Source of the DNA: CAZGRP01 sp964527995
GTDB taxonomy: Bacteria; Zhuqueibacterota; Zhuqueibacteria; Oceanimicrobiales; CAZGRP01
Assembly: GCA_964527995.1 (NCBI GenBank)
Contig: CAZGRP010000112.1
Coordinates: 1-7,907, forward strand
Direction of reading: 5' to 3'
DNA: 7,907 nucleotides
The position numbers were made by a program, and so were the translations under genes. Positions 1 to 7,199 of this stretch are shown here, one piece after another (positions within the stretch are counted from its first letter, which is position 1; each line of letters opens with the position of its first letter). The notes under the pieces are model-generated. The model was not told where the DNA came from and ran no database searches. It saw only the letters and a program-made list of their open reading frames with translations.

Positions 1-453
1 CCGGTGATCGCCTACCTTGTGAAACCTATTGATCCACAGGAATTGCTCGCCCTGGTCCACACCGGCGTGGAACGCTATCGCATCTTTCGTTCGGTTTCCA
101 GCACGCGGCGCCGACTGGAGGATTGGAGTCGCAACCTGGATGAAATCGAGGAGTGGGTGAAAACCCGCCCCGTGAACGGCTCACCAGTAGGGGTTGAGGC
201 CTTCCTGGCCGTCACTTTCCAGAACATTGTCGGAGGTCTCATGGACCTGGAGCACCTGGCCGAGGCGCTGGCTGCACGCAGTCCTGTCCAAACTGCCTGT
301 CATTTGCTGAACTGTCCCCGCCTGAGCACGCTCGCCGACGCCGTCGAGGAAACGATCGGCGTTTTGGAGAAGACCAAGAGAGCATTCAAATCGAAGGAGC
401 TGGGCATGCTGAGGCAGAAGCTGGAGAACATCATCAGCCAGATGCAGGCGTGA
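1..453 (+). CDS. Response regulator, C-terminal part (5' end outside window)
   Basis: The frame is open from base 1 and enters the window inside a receiver (REC) domain. The first residues PVIAYLVKPID match the beta5 strand and conserved Lys-Pro that close a CheY-like fold; the Lys at residue 8 of the fragment would contact the phosphorylated Asp, which lies upstream of the window. After REC come about 130 residues predicted to be helical: a charged stretch (RRRLEDWSRNLDEIEEW), then an amphipathic region containing NIVGGLMDLEHL, HLLNCPRL and a Lys-rich helix (EKTKRAFKSKELGMLRQKLE). I see no HTH, GGDEF, HD-GYP or ANTAR signature, so the output is unknown; it may act by protein contact. The GTG at base 4 falls inside the REC core and is not a real start. 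The gene ends in TGA and converges on proC 66 bp away. Receiver assignment is good; the tail is unrecognised. Confidence 0.8.
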   Translation, partial: PVIAYLVKPIDPQELLALVHTGVERYRIFRSVSSTRRRLEDWSRNLDEIEEWVKTRPVNGSPVGVEAFLAVTFQNIVGGLMDLEHLAEALAARSPVQTACHLLNCPRLSTLADAVEETIGVLEKTKRAFKSKELGMLRQKLENIISQMQA

Positions 454-465
454 TCGCCGCGGCAT

Positions 466-489
466 GGAGGAGGAAAACCCTGCTCCTCT
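466..489. terminator. Weak hairpin between convergent genes
   Basis: GAGGAG (467-472) can pair with CTCCTC (483-488) across a 10-nt loop, with a possible extra G-U pair at 466/489. It sits in the 66-bp gap between two convergent stop codons, where a shared terminator would be expected. No clear U-tract follows on either strand, so a classical intrinsic terminator is not demonstrated. Confidence 0.3.
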
Positions 490-519
490 CCCTCGAGTTG
501 CTCGCTGTGCACCGTCTCT

Positions 520-1335
520 TTAACTGTCCAATAGTTCCCCGGCGCGTTTGGTAGCCTCGACGATCGTCTTGATCAGGGTCACCCGCAAACCGCCTTCTTC
601 GAGCTTGAGGATGCCGTCAATTGTGCAGCCCGCGGGCGTGGTGACGGCGTCCTTGAGAAGTGCCGGATGCTGGTTGGTCTCCAGCACCATGGCTGCCGCC
701 CCGAGAACAGCCTGGGCCGTCAGCAGAGTAGCCGTGCTGCGCGGCAAGCCGACCTTGACCCCGCCTTCTGCCAGCGACTCGATGACGATGTAGATGAAGG
801 CCGGACCGCTGGCGCTCAGTGCAGTGACTGCATCCATGTATTTCTCATCGAGTCTCAGAGTGCGGCCGACGTGGGCGAAGATGGCCTCTGCCCGCTGCAG
901 GTGTTCGGGCGTGGCATGCTTCCCCGGACTCAGAACAGTCATCGCTTGCTTGATCAATGCCGGAGTGTTGGGCATGGCGCGTACAACCGGCACGGGTTTG
1001 GCGAGCTCATCTTCAATGACTTTCGTGCCGACCGAGGCCGCGATCGATATCAACAACTGATGCGGTGTCAGCACGTTCCGGATTTGGCGCAGCACCTCTC
1101 GACAGTTTTGCGGTTTGACGCATAGCAGAACGATGTCGGCTCCCTCCACGGCAGCGGCATTGTCGAGAGTGGTCCGAACACCGAGGCGCTCGCCGACCTC
1201 CGCCGTCCGTCCAGAGTGCCTGGCGGTCGCTATGATGCTGTCGGGGCTCACCGCCCGCGCCTCCAACAATCCTGCTATGAGTGATTCGCCCATCTTCCCT
1301 GCCCCCAAGACCGCAATTTTCTGACCATCTAGCAT
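520..1335 (-). CDS. proC: Pyrroline-5-carboxylate reductase
   Basis: This cytosolic enzyme catalyses the last step of proline synthesis, NAD(P)H-dependent reduction of 1-pyrroline-5-carboxylate to L-proline. The 271-aa product has the usual family length. A Rossmann dinucleotide-binding motif GAGKMG lies at residues 11-16, directly after the first beta strand (KIAVL). VRAMPNTPAL (118-127) is the conserved active-site region, SASGPAF (174-180) is a variant of the usual SGSGPAY, and DAVTTPAGCTIDGIL (229-243) matches the P5CR signature. The ATG at 1335 is chosen because the Rossmann fold then begins at once and AGGA lies 4 nt upstream. The frame stays open another 34 codons upstream, but that stretch translates a degenerate heptamer repeat and is not protein-like. 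The gene stands alone, converging on the response-regulator fragment and diverging from the sensory operon. Identity is secure. Confidence 0.96.
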   Translation of the reverse strand: MLDGQKIAVLGAGKMGESLIAGLLEARAVSPDSIIATARHSGRTAEVGERLGVRTTLDNAAAVEGADIVLLCVKPQNCREVLRQIRNVLTPHQLLISIAASVGTKVIEDELAKPVPVVRAMPNTPALIKQAMTVLSPGKHATPEHLQRAEAIFAHVGRTLRLDEKYMDAVTALSASGPAFIYIVIESLAEGGVKVGLPRSTATLLTAQAVLGAAAMVLETNQHPALLKDAVTTPAGCTIDGILKLEEGGLRVTLIKTIVEATKRAGELLDS

Positions 1336-1349
1336 GGCGTCCTCGCTGA

Positions 1350-1436
1350 ATCCAAACGTCGAATCCCGAACATCAAACATCGGACGACGAGGATGGGCGG
1401 ACGTTCGACATCCAGGATCCGATGTCCAATATTCCA
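1350..1436 (-). repeat. Degenerate 7-nt-period repeat upstream of proC
   Basis: Read on the minus strand, this stretch breaks into heptamers. Block A (1436-1402) gives TGGAATA, TTGGACA, TCGGATC, CTGGATG, TCGAACG. Block B (1384-1350) gives TCCGATG, TTTGATG, TTCGGGA, TTCGACG, TTTGGAT. They share a T-T/C-G-G/A-A core with variable last two bases. About 17 bp of unrelated sequence (1385-1401) separates the blocks. Similar short-period TTCGATG-like intergenic repeats are familiar from several bacterial phyla, where they create spurious ORFs rich in MFDVR-like words; here the frame likewise reads PMFDVRDSTF. Function is unknown. It lies between divergent promoters, so it could affect either. Confidence 0.6.
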
Positions 1437-1482
1437 TGGGACTTGCTGATCCTCTGTCACGGCTCTCGAAGAGAATCTCTCA

Positions 1483-1511
1483 TTGACAGAGGCAGCGGGA
1501 ATTGTTACTTT
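1483..1511 (+). promoter_or_regulatory. Sigma70-type promoter of the sensory operon
   Basis: A perfect -35 box TTGACA (1483-1488) is followed after 17 nt by TACTTT (1506-1511) as the -10. The bases just before it form TGT, an extended -10 motif that can offset the weak -10 box. Transcription would start near 1518, giving a leader of about 14 nt before the ATG at 1532. Immediately upstream of the -35 (about 1464-1480) lies a run of interleaved dyads (CTCTCGAAGAG and AGAGAATCTCT) that could be a protein-binding site. The promoter type means the operon itself probably does not depend on sigma54. Confidence 0.7.
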
Positions 1512-1531
1512 GTTTTGAAACGCAAGGTAGC

Positions 1532-4048
1532 ATGAATCTCTGCTGGAAGCAAGTGAAACTTAAGAGTCTACCGCATACCCTTTTCTGGCTGGTGGCAGCG
1601 GTGCAGCTTTCCCTGGGGTGGATGGCTTGCACGCCCGCACTGCAACACAAAGCCGATGCTCCCGGAACTGAGGGCCTGAGCGACTCGCTGCGGGCGGCCT
1701 ACCTTGAGGAAATTCAAACGATCCTGCGCCGAGCTCCGAAGCGGCTCGATCCCGGCCAGGCTGAACGTGTGCGCCAGCAACTGCAACACGTCCTGGACGT
1801 TTACTTCCCTGCGGCGGGACGCGAGCAAGGCGATAGCCTGATCAGCTATTCGGACAGAGGCAGCTCCGTTTCCCCGGTCTTTCCTGGGACGGTATTGGAC
1901 TTGGTCTTGCTTACCCCCGGCTCGACTTATACCACCCTCGTGGCCCTCGAACGCGACAGCATCGCCCTTCTTCGCCTGCAAGGCCAGCGGTGGCGCCGGC
2001 GGGCAGCATCGCTAGGTGGCTTCAAATCGCGTGATGTGCGTCCGATGTGGCCGGCGGGTCGGCTTGGCGCAGCCGACCTGGACGGGAATGGTGTCAAAGA
2101 GGTCTTCGCCCGGCACACGGGCTTCGAAGGCCTGCTGATCTGGCGATGGCGGCGGACGTCCGGCACCCTGGAGCCGGTACGCTACCTGCGAATCAGCCAA
2201 AATGCCGACTTGCTGGCGGGCTGGGATCCGGGTGACTTCCAGCCCGGTCGGCCCTTCTTTTCTGTGCGCGGCTTTCCGGTCCGGTTCGCCTACGACAGGG
2301 TGGCGCTGGGGACAAACTCGGTCGTGCTCGATACAGTGGGTGGACTCTGGCTAACCGACTCCAGGGGTGAAATTCTGGATCGCCTGCCTGGCCCCTTCGG
2401 CAATCGCCTGGTGCCGATGTCGGAAAGCCGTCTGGTGGCCCTTCACAGGTATGCGCGAGTGCTTACTCTTTTCGGGGTGGAGGAGGACCACCTGCAACCG
2501 ATCGCCCGGAGCCCAAAGCTGAACGCCGACATACTCGCCGCAGCCGCTACCCGCAACGGGTTGTGGCTTGCGCTCTCCGATGCTCCAGACCACTACCGCC
2601 TTCGTTTTCTGCCGATTTCGGCTTTCACCATCATCCCATCCGCCACACTCTGCGGCCTGCCCAGGTTTGGCGGCCGAGTAGTCTTTTTTCTGCCGCGAGC
2701 GGCCCGCCTCACCGACGTGCGAGACCTGTGGTCACCGTCTCTGGTTGGGCTGCTGGCGGATTTCTACCCGACTTTGACGCAGCGGCCCGACGTGTTGCAG
2801 AAGCTGGAGTCTGTGCCCGGGCGACCCGGCGTGGTCGAGATTTCTGTGCGGCCAGGAATGCATTTCAGCGACGGCGCCCCCTTGAGTGCGCCCGCCTTGA
2901 AGGCCGGTTGGGAATGGCTGGCGAAGTCTCCCGCGGCAGCTGCGGACCGGTGGTGGTGGAGCCGGATCGATGGGTTCGGTGATTTCGTCGACGGTCGCGC
3001 CCAGGAGATCACCGGCATCCAGGCCGTCGATTCGCTCACGTTGCGGCTGCACGGCGTCACGGCTGCTGAGGCGAGGGCGGCGCTCCGCCGGCCTTCCTTC
3101 GCCGCCATCAGCCTGGATTCCGGCAGTGGGTTGCCTCGCGGCATCGGCGCCTTCCAGCCGCTGGATATTTCCGGCGGCAAAGTCGTTGCGGTGGCCAACC
3201 TTCATGATCCTCGAGGCAGGGCCATCCTCGACACCATTGTAGTCAAGACCGTCGGTCGAGATTCAACGCTCGATCTCTTCGGTACGCGGCCTGCTGCGGC
3301 GGTCTGGGTGGAGAGCCGCGATCTGGTTGCCATGCTCAGGGATTCCAATCTGCGCACGCTTCGCCCTCTCGACCCGAGGCTGTATGTGCTCGTCGTCGGC
3401 AGCCGTCGGCCGCCTCTGGACCGGCCCGAGGTGCGTGCCACCGTGCTGCAGTTGATCAAGCCGGAGTTGCTTTCCGAGGTGGTGGTGAGCTCCTTCTCCA
3501 CCCCGCTCTCGACTTTGTTTCGTTTCCCCGTGCCGGTTCCGGCGCCCGACCGGATCGATGTGAGGGCCCGGCATCCGCTGCCGGTGGAATACCCGAGCGA
3601 GGATCGCACCGCCCGTGAAATCGCCGAACGCCTGGCAGCGCGGATGGCGGCTGTCGGTATCCCTGCCCGGCTCGTCGGCACAGCGACTGCTGCCGACGGC
3701 CTGAGACCTCCTCGGCCAATGGGGATCCGGGTTGATTTCGCACGACAGCCGGGCAGCGATCGGGTCGGAGTTCTGTATGAGTTTCTGTTGCGCTTCGGCC
3801 GGGAGTTGGCGCCCGAAACCGAGCGTCTCGTAGAGGCCGACCGCACCGGTGTCGATGTAGAGCGCACCGCCAGGGGCGTCCTGCGCGATCTCGCTTTGCA
3901 GGCACGACTGCGGCCGGTGCTGGCGGTTCAGCCCTTCATTGCTTTGCCGGCGGGTTTCGTCGCCGTCGGAAGCCTCCCCGGCGGATGGCCTGACCTCGGG
4001 GAATCGTTCTGGCAGATCCGTACGGAGGCCGCGGAGCGTTCCCAGTGA
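1532..4048 (+). CDS. Exported propeller / SBP_bac_5-like fusion protein
   Basis: The 838-aa product starts with a basic and hydrophobic export signal (residues 8-32, LFWLVAAVQLSLGWMAC). Cys33 could be lipidated, but the lipobox is poor (Trp at -3), so secreted or lipoprotein are both possible. Residues about 110-375 look like a beta-propeller, with an FG-GAP-like DLDGNGVKEVF loop (182-192) and repeated strand pairs such as GGLWLTDSRGEIL. From about 378 the sequence follows family 5 solute-binding proteins: FGGRVVFFLP replaces the usual opening strand, ISVRPGMHFSDGAPL (437-451) matches the RPGxxFxDGxPL hallmark, ITGIQAVDSLTLRL follows, and DRPEVRATVLQLIKPELL (630-647) matches the DxRVRQAL motif. 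Known SBP5 proteins bind peptides, nickel or sugars for ABC importers; no importer genes lie nearby. ATG 1532 is preferred over TTG 1502, which overlaps the promoter; AAGG precedes it. It overlaps the kinase gene by 4 bp, suggesting a sensory partner. The ligand is unknown. Confidence 0.8.
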   Translation: MNLCWKQVKLKSLPHTLFWLVAAVQLSLGWMACTPALQHKADAPGTEGLSDSLRAAYLEEIQTILRRAPKRLDPGQAERVRQQLQHVLDVYFPAAGREQGDSLISYSDRGSSVSPVFPGTVLDLVLLTPGSTYTTLVALERDSIALLRLQGQRWRRRAASLGGFKSRDVRPMWPAGRLGAADLDGNGVKEVFARHTGFEGLLIWRWRRTSGTLEPVRYLRISQNADLLAGWDPGDFQPGRPFFSVRGFPVRFAYDRVALGTNSVVLDTVGGLWLTDSRGEILDRLPGPFGNRLVPMSESRLVALHRYARVLTLFGVEEDHLQPIARSPKLNADILAAAATRNGLWLALSDAPDHYRLRFLPISAFTIIPSATLCGLPRFGGRVVFFLPRAARLTDVRDLWSPSLVGLLADFYPTLTQRPDVLQKLESVPGRPGVVEISVRPGMHFSDGAPLSAPALKAGWEWLAKSPAAAADRWWWSRIDGFGDFVDGRAQEITGIQAVDSLTLRLHGVTAAEARAALRRPSFAAISLDSGSGLPRGIGAFQPLDISGGKVVAVANLHDPRGRAILDTIVVKTVGRDSTLDLFGTRPAAAVWVESRDLVAMLRDSNLRTLRPLDPRLYVLVVGSRRPPLDRPEVRATVLQLIKPELLSEVVVSSFSTPLSTLFRFPVPVPAPDRIDVRARHPLPVEYPSEDRTAREIAERLAARMAAVGIPARLVGTATAADGLRPPRPMGIRVDFARQPGSDRVGVLYEFLLRFGRELAPETERLVEADRTGVDVERTARGVLRDLALQARLRPVLAVQPFIALPAGFVAVGSLPGGWPDLGESFWQIRTEAAERSQ

Positions 4049-5727
4049 AGTCCAGCCTGGCTTACAAATTCGCTGTCGTGGCGGCGGGCCTGATCGTCGT
4101 GCCGATGGCGATCGTCTACCTGCTGATCCGGCAGCAGGTGACCGCCAGCCTTTCGGAGCAGTACGAGGCGAACGCCGAGGCTCTGATTCGTTCGATCCGC
4201 AGCGACGTGGGGCTGCAGAACGCTGGAGTAGCTCTCCGCCTTGCGGCTTTGCGCAACCTTCTGGGTGCCGACACCGGCTTCCGTGGTGAGATCTCCAGGG
4301 CGGCACCGAGCCGCACTCTCGTGGACTTCGCCGGCGAGCGGATGGCACTGATGGGGTTGGACGCTCTATCCCTCTGCGCTGCCGACGGCACCATTCTCAG
4401 CTCCGGCCATTACCGGGCCGAATTCGGCGCCAACGAGGCCGACCGGCTGCGGCGACTGATCGATGCCGGAAACGGACCGACATTGTTCCGCGAGCATCGC
4501 CCGCAGGGGCCGTTCTGGGCCCTGGAGCGGGTCGATTCACTGACGGTTTCCGGAAAGCGACTTTATCTCATCGGTGGCGTGGAGATCGGTTCTGATTTCT
4601 TGCGGCGCCTTCAGAAAGGCACGGCAGCGGGGATCGCGCTGGTGGCGGCGTCCGACACACTCGCCGCCGCCGGCATAAAGCAGGCGCCGGCTTCCGGGAT
4701 GGAGTTCACCATGGGTCGATTCGAGATTCCACTGGTTTCATCGGATGGAGTCGCTTCGGCGGAGTTTCGCGTCTTCATTCCGCGGTCGCCGCTACACCGC
4801 CTGATCTCCAATCTGAACCGGAGCATGCTGTGGATCGTTTTCGCAACCGTACTCATCGCAGCTCTTGTGGGCGCCTGGCTTTCCCGCCAGATCACGCGAC
4901 CCCTGCGCCAACTGACGGACCAGGTTGAAGCAATCACCCTGTACCCGCTCGACCTGCCCTTCCGCGTTCAAAGCAGGGACGAGGTCGGCCAGCTCAGCCG
5001 GGCCTTTCGACGGATGATTTACCGCCTGCGGCGAGAGCGTCTCAATCTGCAGGCCGCCGAGCAACAGGCGACGCTGGCCGAGGTGGCACGCCAGGTCAAC
5101 CACGACATCAAGAACGGCTTTCTGCCGATCCGCAACGTCATGCGCCACTGGGAGCGCATAGCCGGTGAGAACCCGCGACGCCTGGCCGAGGTCTTCGTGG
5201 AGCGGAAGGCAACGATTTTCGAAAGCCTGGCCTATCTGGAGAGCCTGGCGCGCAGTTACGCCGGGCTCAAGCCGAAAATGGAGCTGCGACGGGTGGACCT
5301 GAACGAACTGGTCTCGGAGATCGCGTTGCTGTACCGTGATCTTGATCCGAACATCGACGTCCGGAGCGAGCTGCAGCCGTCACTGCGACCCGTGCGGGTC
5401 GATGCAGTGCAGATGCGCCGGGTGGTGGAAAATGTGCTGCGGAATGCCGTCGAAGCACTCGAGGGCCGGGGTGGAGAGGTATGTCTGCGTAGTCATGAGA
5501 CCGATCACGGGGTTGTGTTGGAAATCTCGGACAACGGTCCGGGAATGCCCGCAGAGGTGCAGCAGCGCGTCTTCGAGGGATTCTATTCGACGAAAGGGGG
5601 CAGCGGCCTCGGCCTGCTCAATGCACGCCGAATCGTGCAGGACTTCGGTGGCCGGCTGCGCATCGACACTGCACCTGGAAAGGGGACCACTGTAAGCATC
5701 GAACTGCCAGCCGAGGGTGGCGGATGA
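4045..5727 (+). CDS. Membrane sensor histidine kinase, Cache-like/HAMP/HisKA
   Basis: The 560-aa kinase has TM1 (about 8-27), an outer domain of about 230 residues, TM2 (about 261-279), a HAMP linker (from 280, RQITRPLRQLTDQV), a dimerisation/phosphotransfer domain and an ATPase domain. The outer domain has Cache-like features: LCAADGTILSSGH (110-122) and KRLYLIGGVEIGSDFL. The phosphoacceptor is probably His353 in QVNHDIKNGFLPIRNV, a variant His-box with Asp-Ile-Lys-Asn after His and no Pro in the usual place. The ATPase motifs are complete: N-box NVLRNAVEAL with Asn467, G1 box DNGPGMP (496-502), F-box FEGFYSTK, G2 box GGSGLGL (518-524). It starts with GTG inside the stop of the binding-protein gene (GTGA), pointing to translational coupling, and ends inside the start of the regulator gene. 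It should autophosphorylate and pass phosphate to that regulator. The direct input, ligand or loaded binding protein, is inferred. Confidence 0.93.
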   Translation: MKSSLAYKFAVVAAGLIVVPMAIVYLLIRQQVTASLSEQYEANAEALIRSIRSDVGLQNAGVALRLAALRNLLGADTGFRGEISRAAPSRTLVDFAGERMALMGLDALSLCAADGTILSSGHYRAEFGANEADRLRRLIDAGNGPTLFREHRPQGPFWALERVDSLTVSGKRLYLIGGVEIGSDFLRRLQKGTAAGIALVAASDTLAAAGIKQAPASGMEFTMGRFEIPLVSSDGVASAEFRVFIPRSPLHRLISNLNRSMLWIVFATVLIAALVGAWLSRQITRPLRQLTDQVEAITLYPLDLPFRVQSRDEVGQLSRAFRRMIYRLRRERLNLQAAEQQATLAEVARQVNHDIKNGFLPIRNVMRHWERIAGENPRRLAEVFVERKATIFESLAYLESLARSYAGLKPKMELRRVDLNELVSEIALLYRDLDPNIDVRSELQPSLRPVRVDAVQMRRVVENVLRNAVEALEGRGGEVCLRSHETDHGVVLEISDNGPGMPAEVQQRVFEGFYSTKGGSGLGLLNARRIVQDFGGRLRIDTAPGKGTTVSIELPAEGGG

Positions 5728-7079
5728 GAACGATCCTGGTCGTCGATGATGTCCCGGCTATGCGCGATCAATACGCCTTCGACTTGCGTGAGGCAGGTTA
5801 CGAGGCGTTGTGCGCTGCGAACGGCCGCGAGGCGCTGGAGATCCTCGGCCGCGAGGCGGTGGACTGTGTGATTCTCGATCTCGAGATGCCGGTGATGGAT
5901 GGGATGGAAGCCCTGGCGCACATGGTGCGCGATCATCCGGAGGTGCCGGTGATTGTCTACACCGGCACGGGCAACTACGAGCGCTGCGTGCAGGCGATCC
6001 GGTCGGGGGCGTACAACTTCATCGACAAAGAGGAGCCGATGGAGAGGGTGGTGCGCGAGATCGAGAACGCCCTCGAGCGCCGCACTTTGTTGCTCGAAAA
6101 TCGAGCCCTGCGCCGGCGTGTGGTCGCTGACACGCCGCTGATCGGCGACAGCCCGGCCATGCAGCGCCTGCGGCAGCAGATCTCGCGTCTGGCCGCAATC
6201 CCCAGCAATGTTCTCATCATCGGTGAAAGCGGCACGGGCAAGGAACTGGTGGCGCGCGAACTGCACCGGCAGAGTCCGAGAAGGAAGGGCCGGTTTGTTG
6301 CCGTCAATTGTGCCGCCATCCCCGAGAATCTGGTCGAAAGCGAACTGTTCGGTTTCGAGCGAGGGGCGTTCTCAGGGGCGGTTCGCATGCAGCGGGGTAA
6401 GTTTGAGATCGCCGCCGGTGGAACCCTTTTCCTGGACGAAATTGGTGAGATGCCGCTGGCGGTGCAGCCGAAGCTGCTGCGTGTGTTGCAGGAGGGGGAG
6501 ATCACCCGGCTGGGGGGTGAGAGGCCGATTCGTGTCGACGCCCGCGTGATCGCCGCTACCAACCGAGATCTTGACGAGCAGGTGGCCGCGGGAGGGTTCC
6601 GAGAGGACCTCTACTTCCGCCTCAATACCCACACTGTCGTTGTGCCGCCTCTGCGCGAAAGACGCCAGGACGTGCCGCAACTGGTGGCCAGCTTCATCGA
6701 CCTCCTGTGCGAGCGCTTCGGCATGCGCAAGAAGCTGGTTCGTCCGGAGACTATGTCGGTCCTCCAGCGGTACGACTGGCGGCGGAACAACGTCCGCGAG
6801 CTGCAGAACATCGTCGAGCGCATGCTCATCGCCTGCGACGGTGACGAACTGCGGCCCGAGCATGTGCCGGAGGAAATCCGCGGCCGGCCGGGAGCCGTCC
6901 CTCCCGAAGAGGGCCTTACGTTCCAGGAGCTGAAGGAGCGTGCCGAGCGCGAAATTCTCTTGCATTATCTGTGCAAGAACAACTGGCATATCACCCGTAC
7001 AGCTCGGGAGCTCGGCATCGCCAATCATTCCAACCTGCTGAAGATGATGCGGAGGTTGGGAATCCGCAAGGAGAGGTGA
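5724..7079 (+). CDS. NtrC-family sigma54-dependent response regulator
   Basis: The 451-aa protein has three domains. REC (1-120) has acidic Asp8/Asp9, phosphoacceptor Asp52 in ILDLEMP, Thr80 and Lys102, though Lys102 is followed by Glu rather than Pro. The AAA+ domain (about 138-375) has Walker A GESGTGKE (167-174), Walker B LFLDEIGEM with Asp238/Glu239, sensor-1 ATNRD and arginine fingers around FREDLYFRL. The sigma54-contact loop reads GAFSGA (214-219) instead of GAFTGA. The sensor-2 region reads YDWRRNNVRELQN instead of the usual YxWPGNVRELxN, with one extra residue and no Pro-Gly. A Fis-type HTH (about 400-447) ends in ARELGIANHSNLLKMMRRLG. Family members use ATP to open promoters held by sigma54 holoenzyme after phosphorylation. 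The ATG overlaps the kinase stop (ATGA), so the two form a matched pair. Targets are unknown; I found no good sigma54 site in the window. Confidence 0.95.
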   Translation: MRTILVVDDVPAMRDQYAFDLREAGYEALCAANGREALEILGREAVDCVILDLEMPVMDGMEALAHMVRDHPEVPVIVYTGTGNYERCVQAIRSGAYNFIDKEEPMERVVREIENALERRTLLLENRALRRRVVADTPLIGDSPAMQRLRQQISRLAAIPSNVLIIGESGTGKELVARELHRQSPRRKGRFVAVNCAAIPENLVESELFGFERGAFSGAVRMQRGKFEIAAGGTLFLDEIGEMPLAVQPKLLRVLQEGEITRLGGERPIRVDARVIAATNRDLDEQVAAGGFREDLYFRLNTHTVVVPPLRERRQDVPQLVASFIDLLCERFGMRKKLVRPETMSVLQRYDWRRNNVRELQNIVERMLIACDGDELRPEHVPEEIRGRPGAVPPEEGLTFQELKERAEREILLHYLCKNNWHITRTARELGIANHSNLLKMMRRLGIRKER

Positions 7080-7199
7080 GCAGTAGCGGTGGCAGGCGGT
7101 CGCAGGAGAGTTCTGGTAGGTCCCCCCAATACAGACACCGTGCCGTGGGCTTCGTACTCTGTGCAAACCGTGCGACTTCGTCTTGCCCTCCTACCGAAA

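Noticed and set aside
1336..1437. Upstream in-frame ATG giving proC a 34-residue extension
   Set aside because: The extension translates the heptamer repeat, has no family counterpart, and the Rossmann fold begins right after the ATG at 1335.
1502..1531. TTG start for the exported fusion protein
   Set aside because: It lies inside the spacer of a good promoter and would precede the transcript start; ATG 1532 has AAGG upstream and puts the signal peptide near the N-terminus.
3202..4348. Long open frames on the minus strand under the fusion-protein and kinase genes
   Set aside because: They are Arg/Ser/Pro-rich mirror frames typical of GC-rich coding DNA, with no recognisable domains, opposite well-supported genes.
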